64,000 bases of DNA from positions 146,057 through 210,056 of the forward strand of contig JACVRA010000149.1 of assembly GCA_019828545.1 (NCBI GenBank), given 5' to 3'. Shown here in pieces: positions 48,024 through 57,637 of this stretch; positions within the stretch are counted from its first letter, which is position 1; every line of letters begins with the position of its first letter. This stretch comes from Paracamarosporium sp. OC-R06-R3. Its lineage: Eukaryota > Ascomycota > Dothideomycetes > Pleosporales > Didymosphaeriaceae. The position numbers and the translations under genes were made by a program. Below the pieces are notes generated by a model. That model was not told the origin of the DNA. It searched no databases and saw only the letters and a list, made by a program, of their open reading frames with translations.

Positions 48024-49859
48024 TTACTTTGACGGTGTAAAGCCCGCAGGCAACTCGATCTTTTCCCATCCTTCGTATTGGTTCGTTTGGTGGATAGTGT
48101 TCAGGAAACCTCTGTCCAAATCCTGGATGTGTTCTCTGGCAGCCTTCATAATAGCGCGAGCGCCAGGGCCGTGTAGTCTGAGCTTCTTCAATTTCTCCTA
48201 CACACGACATCAGCAACCGCTCAACCACAAGACATTCTTACTTACAGCTCTGTCAAGAATAGAGGTGCGCAAGGTAACTGCGTCAGTCAAGACTTTTATG
48301 CCTCCCGGTGGTAACATCACCTTCGTTGTCTCGGTCTCTAGATCTTCGACTTTCTTCTCCCATCTCTCCAAATTTGCTCTGGATGCCTTCAATTCCTGCC
48401 TCAGCTCTACGAGCCTGTGGTTGAGTAGAAGACGATCGTTCTTTTCGGCCTCCATGCCGGATTTCTTGGCTTTCAATGCGTTCTTGAATGACACTGTGCC
48501 TGCTTGTTGGCGCTCGGTGCTATGATTGAATTTGTCGTTTGGAGATGTTAGGAGCTTGTAAGAAGGAGAAATTGCAGTTGTGACTGTGTCTGTGTTCTCC
48601 TCGTCTCTCTCATTGCGACTGGAATCTTCTTCGTCGGTACTCTCATCACCAATATCCCAGCCATCTTCCTTGAGATCATTTTGCAGATGCATCGTGAATG
48701 ATATAAGCTTCTTCATGGCTTTCATCGTACGTTGACCATATCCTTCGAGTTCGTCTGCGTGAGCCTCGGCTTCCCTCAAAGCGGCTGCATTTTCCCGCTT
48801 CTGACTATTCTTGCGCTGCGCCGTCTCGAAATCTTGCTTCCGCTGTACGATAAGGTCGCGAGTGATCTCAATCTTTTCAGCAAGGATAAACGTCTGGTCG
48901 CGCATCCTTTTCGTTGGCCAGGAGGCGTGTTCAGCCCACCACTTCAAGTCATCTTCGTTCTTGAACTGCCGTCATTTCAGCGATTGAAATCATCTTCGAG
49001 TTTTCAAACCATAAATGGACCAACAATGACCTACATCCTTAGGTGGATTCTCATTGTATCCGACATGCTCTGACCCTAACTTCATGCCTTCGCCCTCTTC
49101 GCCGCTTGTTCCTCGCTTGCCTGTCTTTTCCTCATCGTTATCTTTGGTGTTCTTCGTCCTGTTCTCTTTCTTCTGCGAGTTCTTCTTGTATTCATCCTCA
49201 GCTGTTGACCAGAATCCGAAAAGCATGCGGGGAGGCTGTGATTGTAAGCTTCACTTTGTGGAATACTGTTGCGGCTCTTACCTGGGCATCTGCTTTCTTG
49301 GTAGGCCTACTGTGCATGAGAGGCTCCTCCAAATCTTCTACAGCACACTCATCTATGATCAGCGGAGACTTTCGAAGTTAGTTTTTTCTGTGAAGCCTAG
49401 GAGTAGTCACTCACAGTATCAGGCGAGTCCTGGTTGTCGCTCTTCTTGAGAACTCGACGGCCTTCAAAGAGCTCCGGAAATGTGTCTTGATAGACCTTAC
49501 CAATACGATATGCCCAATGGTTGGCGCCTTCGCCGTCGAAAATCGTCGAACTGTCCATCTTTTGGACTGCTAAGCGAGCTGATGAATCAGGGTCTGGATA
49601 GAGAAATGAGACAAGCTTCGTCTTGTTGCGTCCGATTAATGCGGTTCTCCAAGTCGCAAGCGATACGGATTCGGTGAGTCTTGTCGTCCTTGGCGAACTC
49701 TTGAAGACGGTCACTGTGAACACCCTTCTGGTTGGACAATCTCGGTCTGGCCTTCTTTCCCGCCTCATCATCTTCAAGCGCTCCAGTTGTCTTGCGCTTT
49801 GCCTTATGTAATGATTAGCCTCAATGATTTCCTGACATCAGTCGACCATGACTTACCAT
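48024..49859 (-). CDS. hypothetical coiled-coil protein, seven exons
   Basis: Reconstructed on the minus strand from exons 49857-49859 (ATG only), 49667-49802, 49415-49593, 49282-49347, 49035-49235, 48246-48965 and 48024-48197, with introns of 43-73 nt; total 492 aa with an exact frame. The N-terminus is basic (AKRKTTGALEDDEAGKKARP). A conserved-looking block with WAYRIGKVYQDTFPELFEG follows, then a hydrophilic Lys/Glu region and a long charged coiled coil over exon 6. The C-terminus reads RAIMKAAREHIQDLDRG. I do not recognise the family. The nuclear-like basic start suggests a nuclear protein (weak inference). Intron 3 has two possible acceptors, and only the one after ATGAG keeps the frame. 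Confidence 0.62.
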
Positions 49860-50295
49860 ACTGTGATTCCTGGCTTGCGCTAGTTCTCAGAGTTGATATT
49901 AGCTCACGGGTCTGGAAAGAGTAATAAGGTTTCTATTTTCGATCAAAGAAGGTTGTACTGGGGTATTAAGCCCGTGAAAGTTGGGACGGAAGCAAAGGGT
50001 GAGTACGTGCATCCCTCGTACTCGGCGGTCTTGGAAAGGCAGGTCAAAGCTAGTCTTAAAAAAGGATTAGCTCCAAGGCTAACCAAAAAAAAGAATGGCG
50101 CGCTTGGCGCAGGGCTCCCACAAGGTCGAAGTTCGAAGTTTGGTTCACTCAACCCAACAACCAAGTCGAAGTCTGGTTGAGGACACAGTGTCGAGGATGC
50201 TGATCGAGAGGTGTTCGCAGGTGGTGGCAGCCACCTGCGGCACCTCTCCATCTCATCAGATCACGACACTGAGTCCTCCACCAGACAGAATCATT

Positions 50296-50339
50296 ATCTA
50301 TCCATCTATCCATCTATCCATCCATCCATCCATCCATCG
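50296..50339. repeat. (ATCY)n microsatellite
   Basis: About eleven units of ATCT/ATCC in tandem, seen directly. Confidence 0.85.
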
Positions 50340-50768
50340 AAACATGTCGCCAATCAAGAATGTCCTTACAGCTCTTGGAAAGAGTAATCTGAAGGTGACT
50401 TCTAGCTAAACATGATTTCGCCCCCACATAACTTGTTTTGTAGATTTGAAAAGTAATTGTTATGTATTTCGATTAATTTAAGGGTTGTTGATATATCAAC
50501 GCCAGAAGCAGTTTCTAATGAGATATGCAGCCTAATCATAACCAATCTACATACGTTCTGTATACGCACTTATACAATGATAGAAGCTTAAACTTAATTT
50601 ATGTGAGGACGAGCTCAGTCTCCTGTATCAAGGGTAGTTGATAAGGTAAGTTGGCTCTATTTCAGCTACACTAAGATGAGGAGATAATAGGTACAAAGGG
50701 CGCGCTTACTTTTATACGCAGTTGCCAGGCGGAACAATGTTCCGCTCCGGGTAGCAACGTCGTACAAG

Positions 50769-50804
50769 GTAGTCGCGCCTGAGCGCGTAGTTGCGTCTGA
50801 ACGC
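50769..50804. repeat. two 18-bp tandem units differing only by transitions
   Basis: Units 50769-50786 and 50787-50804 match at 15 of 18 positions. The three differences are C to T, C to T and G to A. Confidence 0.7.
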
Positions 50805-51526
50805 GAGATCATGTGACCTGCCAGTGCACCAGGCCGTCACAATTTACACCTTTAATATATAGATAGTATCTGCCGATATAATCGTCCTTAAGCATAATAC
50901 AGCAATATTTGTTACACCTATGGGAGGTCGCAATTAATCCTACTGCTCGGATAAAATTATAGAATAAGAGAATATACCCATGATTTAAGAGTGTTCTTAA
51001 TACAACTCTTTTACATATCGTTCGTATCGTCTCGCTGGACGATGCGGCTTCTTGGCTGCCTACCAACTCAATACTTTTTAGATATCTTTATGCTTGCGAT
51101 ACACTTTCTACGTTTCGTAGAATATGCGGCATACACATTCGTTTGATCGTGTTATCAATGATAAGACAACAAGTTATCACACCTCCACGAGGTTCTGGAT
51201 GTGAGTAAGAGGTCTGAGCTCAGAAGTAAGCCAAGCTAGAGAGTACAAAAAAAAACTGCATTATTGCATAGATAGCATATTTGACGACAGAAAACTAACT
51301 TGATTTGGTGGAAAGTATTGATACGGGAGTGTTTGGGGCGTTAGCTGGTTACAGTATCCAAAAATGGACAGTATTTGAGAGATGGGCCAATTAAAAGAAA
51401 TTCCCACCAGAAGAAAGACCTCTAATAGAGGACAGTATCTTTTCGAATCAAATAACCTGGTCATACGAGTGCGTACTTCCTACGACATTTTGATTCATGC
51501 ACAAGTCTTGGTCCGGCGTGGGATAA

Positions 51527-52182
51527 TATAGTTCCGCGTATTTACAAGGCACCAGAAGTGCGACAAAATATTCAGAAGGGGTGGAAAAGGCAAGCAAGAT
51601 TGTAGTGGGGCAGTCACATGTTGTCGGTTGGGCAAAAAGATCACCAACCCTCCGGAAGAAGAGAACGCAGGATGAACTAACGCATCCACACCCCAACAAA
51701 AAAGAAACTTTCTTAGCTGAGCTACGTTTCGATCTAACTTCCCCGGGTAAGTCCGTCTATGTTTACGATTGTGTTTTTATCTAGGTGCTTACTGTACATC
51801 TTCCATTAGATCCTTCTCGGCTTTCCCTCGTCTAAGCAACGGACTCCGTTACGGAACATTCCTACTGAAAGACTTCAGTGATGAGAATGTGAAGTCGGAG
51901 GGTATGCAAGAGCTTCTCAAGATCTTCCAGAGGATCAACGTCGGAAAACAGCAGTATGTTTTCTTGAAGATTGAAGAGCGTTTTACTAATGAAGATAGAC
52001 TTAAATACCGCTTCAACCTGCAAAAATACACAGTAGGCCGGGCGAATTTCCGCGTACATCCAAAGACCTTCAAACCTAGTGGTGTCAACGGCGATCTGAC
52101 AGAGGAATCACTCCAGTACGAATTAGACGAACGACGATGGAAAGATCTCAACCGCATAAAAAACGAGACAGAGGAAGGGTAG
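51527..52182 (+). CDS. possible spliced gene fragment, unknown
   Basis: An open frame from 51527 (no in-frame ATG; earliest near-start is a GTG at 51581) reaches a good donor at 51746 (CCGG|GTAAGT). Joining to the acceptor at TTTTTATCTAG near 51783 continues in frame for about 130 residues of ordinary-looking protein (RYGTFLLKDFSDENVK, ELDERRWKDLNRIKNE). An upstream exon with the true start is missing from the model. There is no recognised domain. The first exon overlaps, on the opposite strand, the 21-nt tRNA 3'-end copy. It could be a real gene or a relic. Confidence 0.3.
51698..51734 (-). other. fragment of initiator tRNA 3' end with T6
   Basis: Positions 51714-51734 are identical over 21 nt to the T loop, T-stem 3' strand, acceptor 3' strand and discriminator of the tRNA-iMet at 52984-53004. 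A T6 run (51698-51703 on the minus strand) follows at a similar distance, 10 nt. Immediately upstream the sequence no longer pairs as a T stem, and no 5' half is found nearby, so it is a 3' fragment. Confidence 0.6.
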
Positions 52183-52968
52183 GTGTCGAGAAGTGAGATG
52201 CCAGACAGACATTATGGAGTATATGGGATCTAATAATGGGAGTCATCTTATCTATCGCTGTTTATGTCTAAGACGACACTTCTACATGAGTAGAGTAATT
52301 AGCGGAGGATGACCCACGACCAGGTGTATATGCTCTATATCGCTTCATGTTCACAGCCAATTTTCCATGTAGAGAGTCTATATTAGCAGTTTTTCCCTAG
52401 ATGGAACATTTCCAATCCTTTCCCACACTTGAATTAGTCGCGCTCGCCCTCCTTGGTCACTTCATTCTAGGGCCCGTCATAAGTGACAAAGAACGCAAGG
52501 AGCAGCACGAAGCCAGGAATTGATAGCACTGCTGCAACCTTATAAAGTTTTGCTATTATGCAGGAGATTAATATCTAGTAGAACGCAACTAAGCGATATT
52601 TCTCGATGACTTTCAAGGGAGTCGGTCCGCGAACAGCTTAAACACGTCCGATAAAATGAAGCAAGAGTTCATGAATTCAGACCACGGAGCAAGCCACGGA
52701 AAACAAAACAGTTATTACTAGCTGTTATGATAACCTTTGTTTGATGGCAGTGGCTGCTATGCGCGAGTACTTGTCTGACGAGCCAAAGTAGTCGAAATAC
52801 ATCTTAAGTAGAGTCATTGAACGTGTATCCCTTAATTCTTTTTGTGTTCATGAAAGCGCTGGTGCAAAGGTTGAGTTGTGTCGTGTAAGGGATTCCGAAT
52901 AAGGGCAAAAAGAAGCTGGCAGTAGGTCTAACAGTAAGACTCGAACCACTACAGGTTCACTCAAAGAC
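52183..52968. other. gene-poor spacer
   Basis: About 790 bp without a gene. The stretch GGTTCGAGTCT (minus strand, near 52940) resembles a Pol III B box just downstream of the tRNA terminator, but it has no matching stems. Confidence 0.4.
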
Positions 52969-52974
52969 AAAAAA
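52969..52974 (-). terminator. T6 Pol III terminator of tRNA-iMet
   Basis: Six T residues on the minus strand, 9 nt after the last base of the mature tRNA; a canonical Pol III stop. Confidence 0.8.
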
Positions 52975-52983
52975 GATGTGCTA

Positions 52984-53159
52984 TAGCTGAGCTACGTTTC
53001 GATCGTAGGCTGAGTGCTGTTAGCTGAGATCTGAGGTGATATCCATGGTGTGAACGTACTCCTCCGGGTTATGAGCCTTTGAACCATATTAGTACAAGGT
53101 GTGGAAGTGTTGGAGTAGAGAAGAACGTACCCGGCGCGCTTCCGCTGCGCCACTCAGCT
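52984..53159 (-). tRNA. initiator tRNA-Met(CAU) with two spliceosomal-type introns
   Basis: On the minus strand, three exons (53131-53159, 53060-53076, 52984-53009; 29+17+26 = 72 nt) form a complete initiator tRNA. Stems pair perfectly: acceptor AGCTGAG with CTCAGCT, D stem GCGC with GCGC, anticodon stem CCGGG with CCCGG, T stem CTACG with CGTAG. Anticodon CAT is at 53073-53071. The A1-T72 pair and T loop ATCGAAA are marks of eukaryotic initiators. Intron 1 (53077-53130, 54 nt) interrupts the anticodon stem; intron 2 (53010-53059, 50 nt) lies before the last variable-loop base. Both begin GTACGTTC and end in AG; branch-like TACTAAT is at 53088-53094 and GCTAAC at 53019-53024. No T4 run lies inside the gene, and a T6 run follows. 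A TATA-like stretch is about 50 nt upstream. Neither intron is at position 37/38, so the Sen tRNA-splicing pathway is unlikely. Confidence 0.85.
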
Positions 53160-53814
53160 TTTCAAAGCTTGATGTGAATTGATGGGACTTTTTCATGCAA
53201 AAAATATTATATACAGCAACAATAATCAAAAATAATCAATATTTACAACGCTGTTTTTACGCGGAACACTTGTCGGGCAATATTCAGTCCAGTGTGGGGT
53301 CTTTTTGCCCCTCGGTAAGCGTAGCGGCACCAATGGCACAACCTGACTCTAGAGCGGTAAAATAATTCGATAGCCTGACAGGATGCATGACAAAGTCGTC
53401 AACATAAGACTTATCCTTGTATCTAGCTCCCTTAATTAACGAGAATTGTTCAGTGACGATATGAATGGATACTATGGAAATGGCTATTTTCCCGAAGTGA
53501 CATGAAAGGGAATTATCAGATTCACAGACTTCCTTGAACGCCACTTGCCAGTACCTGAAACTAATATCATGTGTCGAATATCAATGATGAATTTTTGTTG
53601 CGACTTTACTGTTGGCCATACTTCTAGGATGCGTGTTGGCAAGTGCGTACGGCGCGCCTGCTCTGTGAGGAGTCAGGCTAGGCCAGTGCGGCTAGCGTAT
53701 CGCGTCGCGTGCCGAAGTGGTGCACGCGTCGCGACTGGATACTCGTCTCAAGTCTCCTGCACTGTCTTCATTCACATACACAATACACAATGTCGTCACA
53801 ATCCTAGAGAATCA
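53160..53814. promoter_or_regulatory. spacer tRNA-iMet / CTF18, with MCB box
   Basis: It contains the TATA-like upstream region of the tRNA (near 53206-53216) and, 86 bp before the CTF18 start, an ACGCGT box (53724-53729) inside a stretch rich in GCGTCGCG. An 86-aa minus ORF at 53284-53544 has no support. Confidence 0.45.
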
Positions 53815-56800
53815 ATGAGCACATACTCCGACGGTATTCCAACCTCCTTTGACCCCGCTCTTCTCAACTCCGAACTCGATTTTCTTGACGCGCCGCCTTC
53901 TAATTCCTTCTCCGACGACATCAACGCGATCCAGCAGTGCATTGCCGACGATAAAATCCAGAAAACCAAGGCAGGAATAGTCATCCAACATCGCATTTGG
54001 AGCATAACAGACGCATTTAGGAGCGAGGAGGATTACCCAATTGGTACTGTGGACGGTTGAACTGCGCGGTAACCGAACTAAGATTCCTAGACACGCCGCT
54101 GAAGCACTTGAAGAACGCGCCAATCCAAAGCTTCCCCACTGATACTTGGACTGAAAGCCGTATACCCTCCTCGCCACCCACCATGCCGCATATCTCTTCA
54201 CCCCCCGCGTATCCTCCCAGCTCGGAACCAAACCACACCTCCCCAAAGAAGAGAAAGCGATCGGATGCAGAGCGCAGCCCACTCAAGGATGTGTCGCACA
54301 ACAATGTTTCAAGAAGAGTGGGTGCATTCCTGGACGACTCAGACGACGAGGACGAAATCGCTGCGCTCAAAGAGCAGGCTCTAAAAAGGAGAGCTATCAA
54401 CAGCATCAGGGATCTCCCAGCCCTACCAGATGGCATGGACGATTACACACCGCCAGCCAGCCAATCAGACATCGCAGATCCAGAGACAGTACCACTCGAG
54501 GCGCTGGATGAGTACTTTAGGTCACCTTCGCCGGCCAAGCAGCCCGTTGCGGCACCGGACCAGCCTACCTCAGCGCAGCCAAATCGTGGCAAGGTTGCGC
54601 GGACAGCTTCCGGCAAGCCATTCTACATTCCCAAGAAGCTTCAACGAGAGCCTGTTTCGTATGAGCAGCTCATAGCATCTCGGTCCACTGGCGAGCAGGG
54701 ACAGGCCAGACAAAGCTACTATGGTGTTAACATCCACCGACTCATCGATGATGCGAAGGCCATGGATGAGGCAAAGCTCGCTCGACAAGAAGAGGCACGC
54801 ACTGAAACCACACGGCAATCCGTTGAACAGCCTGTCTCTGGAAAAGGGAGCCGTACTTTGATGTGGACTGAAAAGTATCGCGCAAAGAAATTTACAGATT
54901 TGGTCGGCGACGAACGCACGCATCGCTCAGTTCTTCGTTGGCTCAAGGCATGGGACCCAATAGTTTTCCCAGGTTCAGCTAAGCAAAAGCCGAAGAGCGC
55001 AAGGCAGGGATTCGATGAGGAGGAACAGAGACATCGCAAGATTCTTTTGCTCACCGGACCGCCTGGTCTCGGGAAGACGACGCTTGCCCACGTATGCGCT
55101 CGACAAGCTGGTTACGAAGTTCAGGAGATCAACGCATCTGACGAGCGCAGCAAGGATGTTGTCAAAGGCCGCATTCGCGATATGGTTGGCACCGAAAACG
55201 TTCGCGGAGTAAACACAACTACAGCGAATGGCAAAGTTCGGAAAGCGGGCAAACCCGTGTGTGTAGTCGTAGACGAAGTTGACGGCGTGGTATCTGGCAG
55301 TGGTGGCGCTGGGGAAGGAGGTTTCGTCAAGGCGCTAATCGACCTCATCAATCTGGACGAGAAGAACTCGAAGAACATTGGACAGCAAAGCTCAACAGGA
55401 CCAAAGCGAAAGAAGAAGGGAGACAGGTTTCGACTCCTTCGTCCATTGATCCTCATATGTAACGACGTGTACCATCCTTCACTTCGACCGCTGCGACAAT
55501 CATCGCTAGCTGAGATCATTCACATCCGCAAGCCTGCGCTCAACATGGTTGTTACGCGTATGCAAGAGGTATTTACTAAAGAGGGCATTCAGTGCGATTT
55601 AGACGGTGTGCGACGTTTATGTGAGGCGACCTGGGGTGTGAGCACGAAAAAGGAGGGCGGCACGGGAAATGGAACTGGTGAAGGGGATATTCGCGGCGTT
55701 ATGGTAGTGGGAGAGTGGGTTGCCGGTCGCTTCAGGGGTTCAATGGACCCGAAGATGAAAGATTCACCAAGACTCAGCCGTCGCTGGATCGAGGACAACA
55801 TCATCAACGATCTCGGACATGGAGGCGGAGCAGCTCGCAGCTTAGGCCGAGGAGGCGCAAAGGATGTAGTCGATCGAGTCTTTCGCGAAGGCGCCGGGTT
55901 TCCCAAGCAGGCCGAAACTACCGACGTCAACACAGCAACGGCGAGAGCGAAGCAGGGAGTTATTGGCGTTGCCGAAGCAGCAAAGAAGCGGGCGATGGCT
56001 CGGCTACGGGAGATGGTAGATACGAGCGGCGATTGCGATCGCATCGTGACTGGTATGTGCTTCCTGTCTCTTTGATTACCAGCTACTTACGATGCCTAGA
56101 TTGCTTCACTGCTTACCCTGCGAAATCCTTCCAGGACGACAACTACCTCAGCAAACCTACCGCTGCATATGAGTGGCTGCACTTCCACGACACACTCTCT
56201 TCCGCTGTTCACGGTTCTCAGGAATGGGAACTTGCGCCCTACCTTTCGCAATCTATTCTTGCCTTCCACAATTTCTTCGCTTCACCCCGCCAACAGTCTT
56301 CTAACCCGATTGCCGATCCTGATGCAGAGACGAGCGCGTTCTCTGGTCCCAGTGCTAACTATATGGCGAGTGAGGAGCTAAAGAAGAACCGAGCACAGTT
56401 GATGGCATTGCAGAGCACGTTGAGTCTACCACTTACTAGACTATTCAGGAGTCCGGAGGAAATGGCAGTCGAGCTAATACCGTACGTGCTGAGGATGCTA
56501 TCGCCAGATGTCAAGCCTGTTATCGTGAACACCGGCGCTGCGGGTTCGAAATCGTCCGCTACTGCCTCTGTTCGGAAAGCGTCAGAAAAGGTCCTTGTCA
56601 AGAAAGCCGTTGAAGCAATGGCCGCTACAGGCGTTCGATTCGAAAGGAGTAGAGTGGAAATAGAAGACATAGCAAATCGGACTGGCGGTTGGGTCTTCCG
56701 CATGGAGCCTCCGCTAGACTCACTTGCTGCTTTCGAAACATTGGCCGATAAGAAGGATGAAAAAGTACGCTATGCGGTTCGCAGTGTATTGGAGACAGAG

Positions 56801-57115
56801 TGGAAAAAGGAGAGCGTATTGATGGATGCTGAAGCACGGAAGCGTAGAGGCGGGCAGCTTGACACTGATGAAACAGTTCAAGACGCGAAAGAAGAAGTCG
56901 ATAAGGACAAGGCAGCGGAAGAGAACAAGAAAGCTGTGAAAAGAGATTTCTTTGGTAGGATCATTAAGGAAGCTCCGGCCACCCAAGGGGTCAGGAGAGA
57001 GAAGAAGACAGTGAAGAGTGACGACGAGGGTAGAATTTGGGTGAGCTTCCACGAAGGATTCTCGAATGCGGTGCGGAAACCTATTACAATTGATGAGCTG
57101 ATGAGGGGTTTGTGA
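53815..57115 (+). CDS. CTF18: alternative clamp-loader subunit Ctf18
   Basis: Three exons: 53815-54043, 54091-56052 and 56100-57115, both introns 47 nt. The frame is exact, giving 1068 aa. The N-terminal region is family-typical (IPTSFDPALLNSELDFLD, IQHRIWSITDAFR, DTPLKHLKNAPI). The AAA+ core has MWTEKYRAKKFTDLVGDE, Walker A GPPGLGKTT near residue 398, Walker B VVVDEVDG and ICNDVYHPSLRPLR. The C-terminus is a Ctf18 collar and tail (WVFRMEPPLDSL, KRDFFGRII). Ctf18-RFC loads or unloads PCNA at forks and supports sister-chromatid cohesion and the replication checkpoint. The first intron ends at CCTAG (54090); the closer AAG would break the frame. Confidence 0.95.
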
Positions 57116-57637
57116 TTCATTGGAATGGTACCTGAGAATAGACAAACTTTGTCGTTATAATATGTGGCAACAATCAGATAATGTTCCCAGGACTTGAGCA
57201 CTATTTGTAGTACACAGCGATACCCCTGGTTAATTTCTGTGATACAATAAGATGCGAAGTGGTTTTTGGGTGAGCTATGGAGTACATTCCACTACCGTTG
57301 ACTTGTTCGAGCAAGCACTCCGAACAACAGGATCATTTCGTCTTGGAAAAGGCTGCAGTATCTGAAGCCTGAACCAGCACACGTTTTGAAGCCGCCCTAG
57401 GGTCTATGCATCACGGTGCCCACTGAGAGCCTAACAAGAGTAAAATTTATCCTCGAGAAGGGATCATAGGCCCTTGGATTAGCAATATGACACTGTACAT
57501 TGATCTACTTCAGCGAGTTTCACAACAGTAAGCTCTATCTTTGAAAAGATGACATAAATAAACTTAACGTTGTATGAATCATATATGATTATATGAAACG
57601 ACAGTTCTCCAACTATATACACCAAATGAATGTCCGA
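57116..57637. other. intergenic between convergent genes
   Basis: 520 bp, AT-rich, nothing recognised. Confidence 0.4.

Larger units (their letters stand above)
49860..51526. other. gene-poor, AT-rich stretch with short repeats
   Basis: About 1.7 kb without a supported gene. It holds an (ATCY)n microsatellite (50296-50339), a perfect 17-nt palindrome (50729-50745), and two adjacent 18-bp repeats (50769-50804) that differ only by C/T and G/A changes. From about 50400 to 51300 the sequence is AT-rich and TA-rich. A minus ORF at 50809-51066 may be the remains of a decayed element, but I cannot assign it. Confidence 0.5.

Noticed and set aside
52925..52990. Apparent second tRNA on the minus strand (TAGCTCAG A-box-like, GGTTCGAGTC B-box-like)
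   Set aside because: The A-box-like part is the 3' end of tRNA-iMet; acceptor, anticodon and T stems do not pair, and a T6 run interrupts it.
53021..53159. Reading the tRNA with the CTCAGCTA at 53021-53028 as its 3' end
   Set aside because: The acceptor would pair but no T stem or T loop forms; only the CTCAGCT at 52985-52991, after removing intron 2, gives a proper T arm.
53284..53544. 86-aa minus ORF upstream of CTF18
   Set aside because: No domain, no start context; lies in the promoter region.
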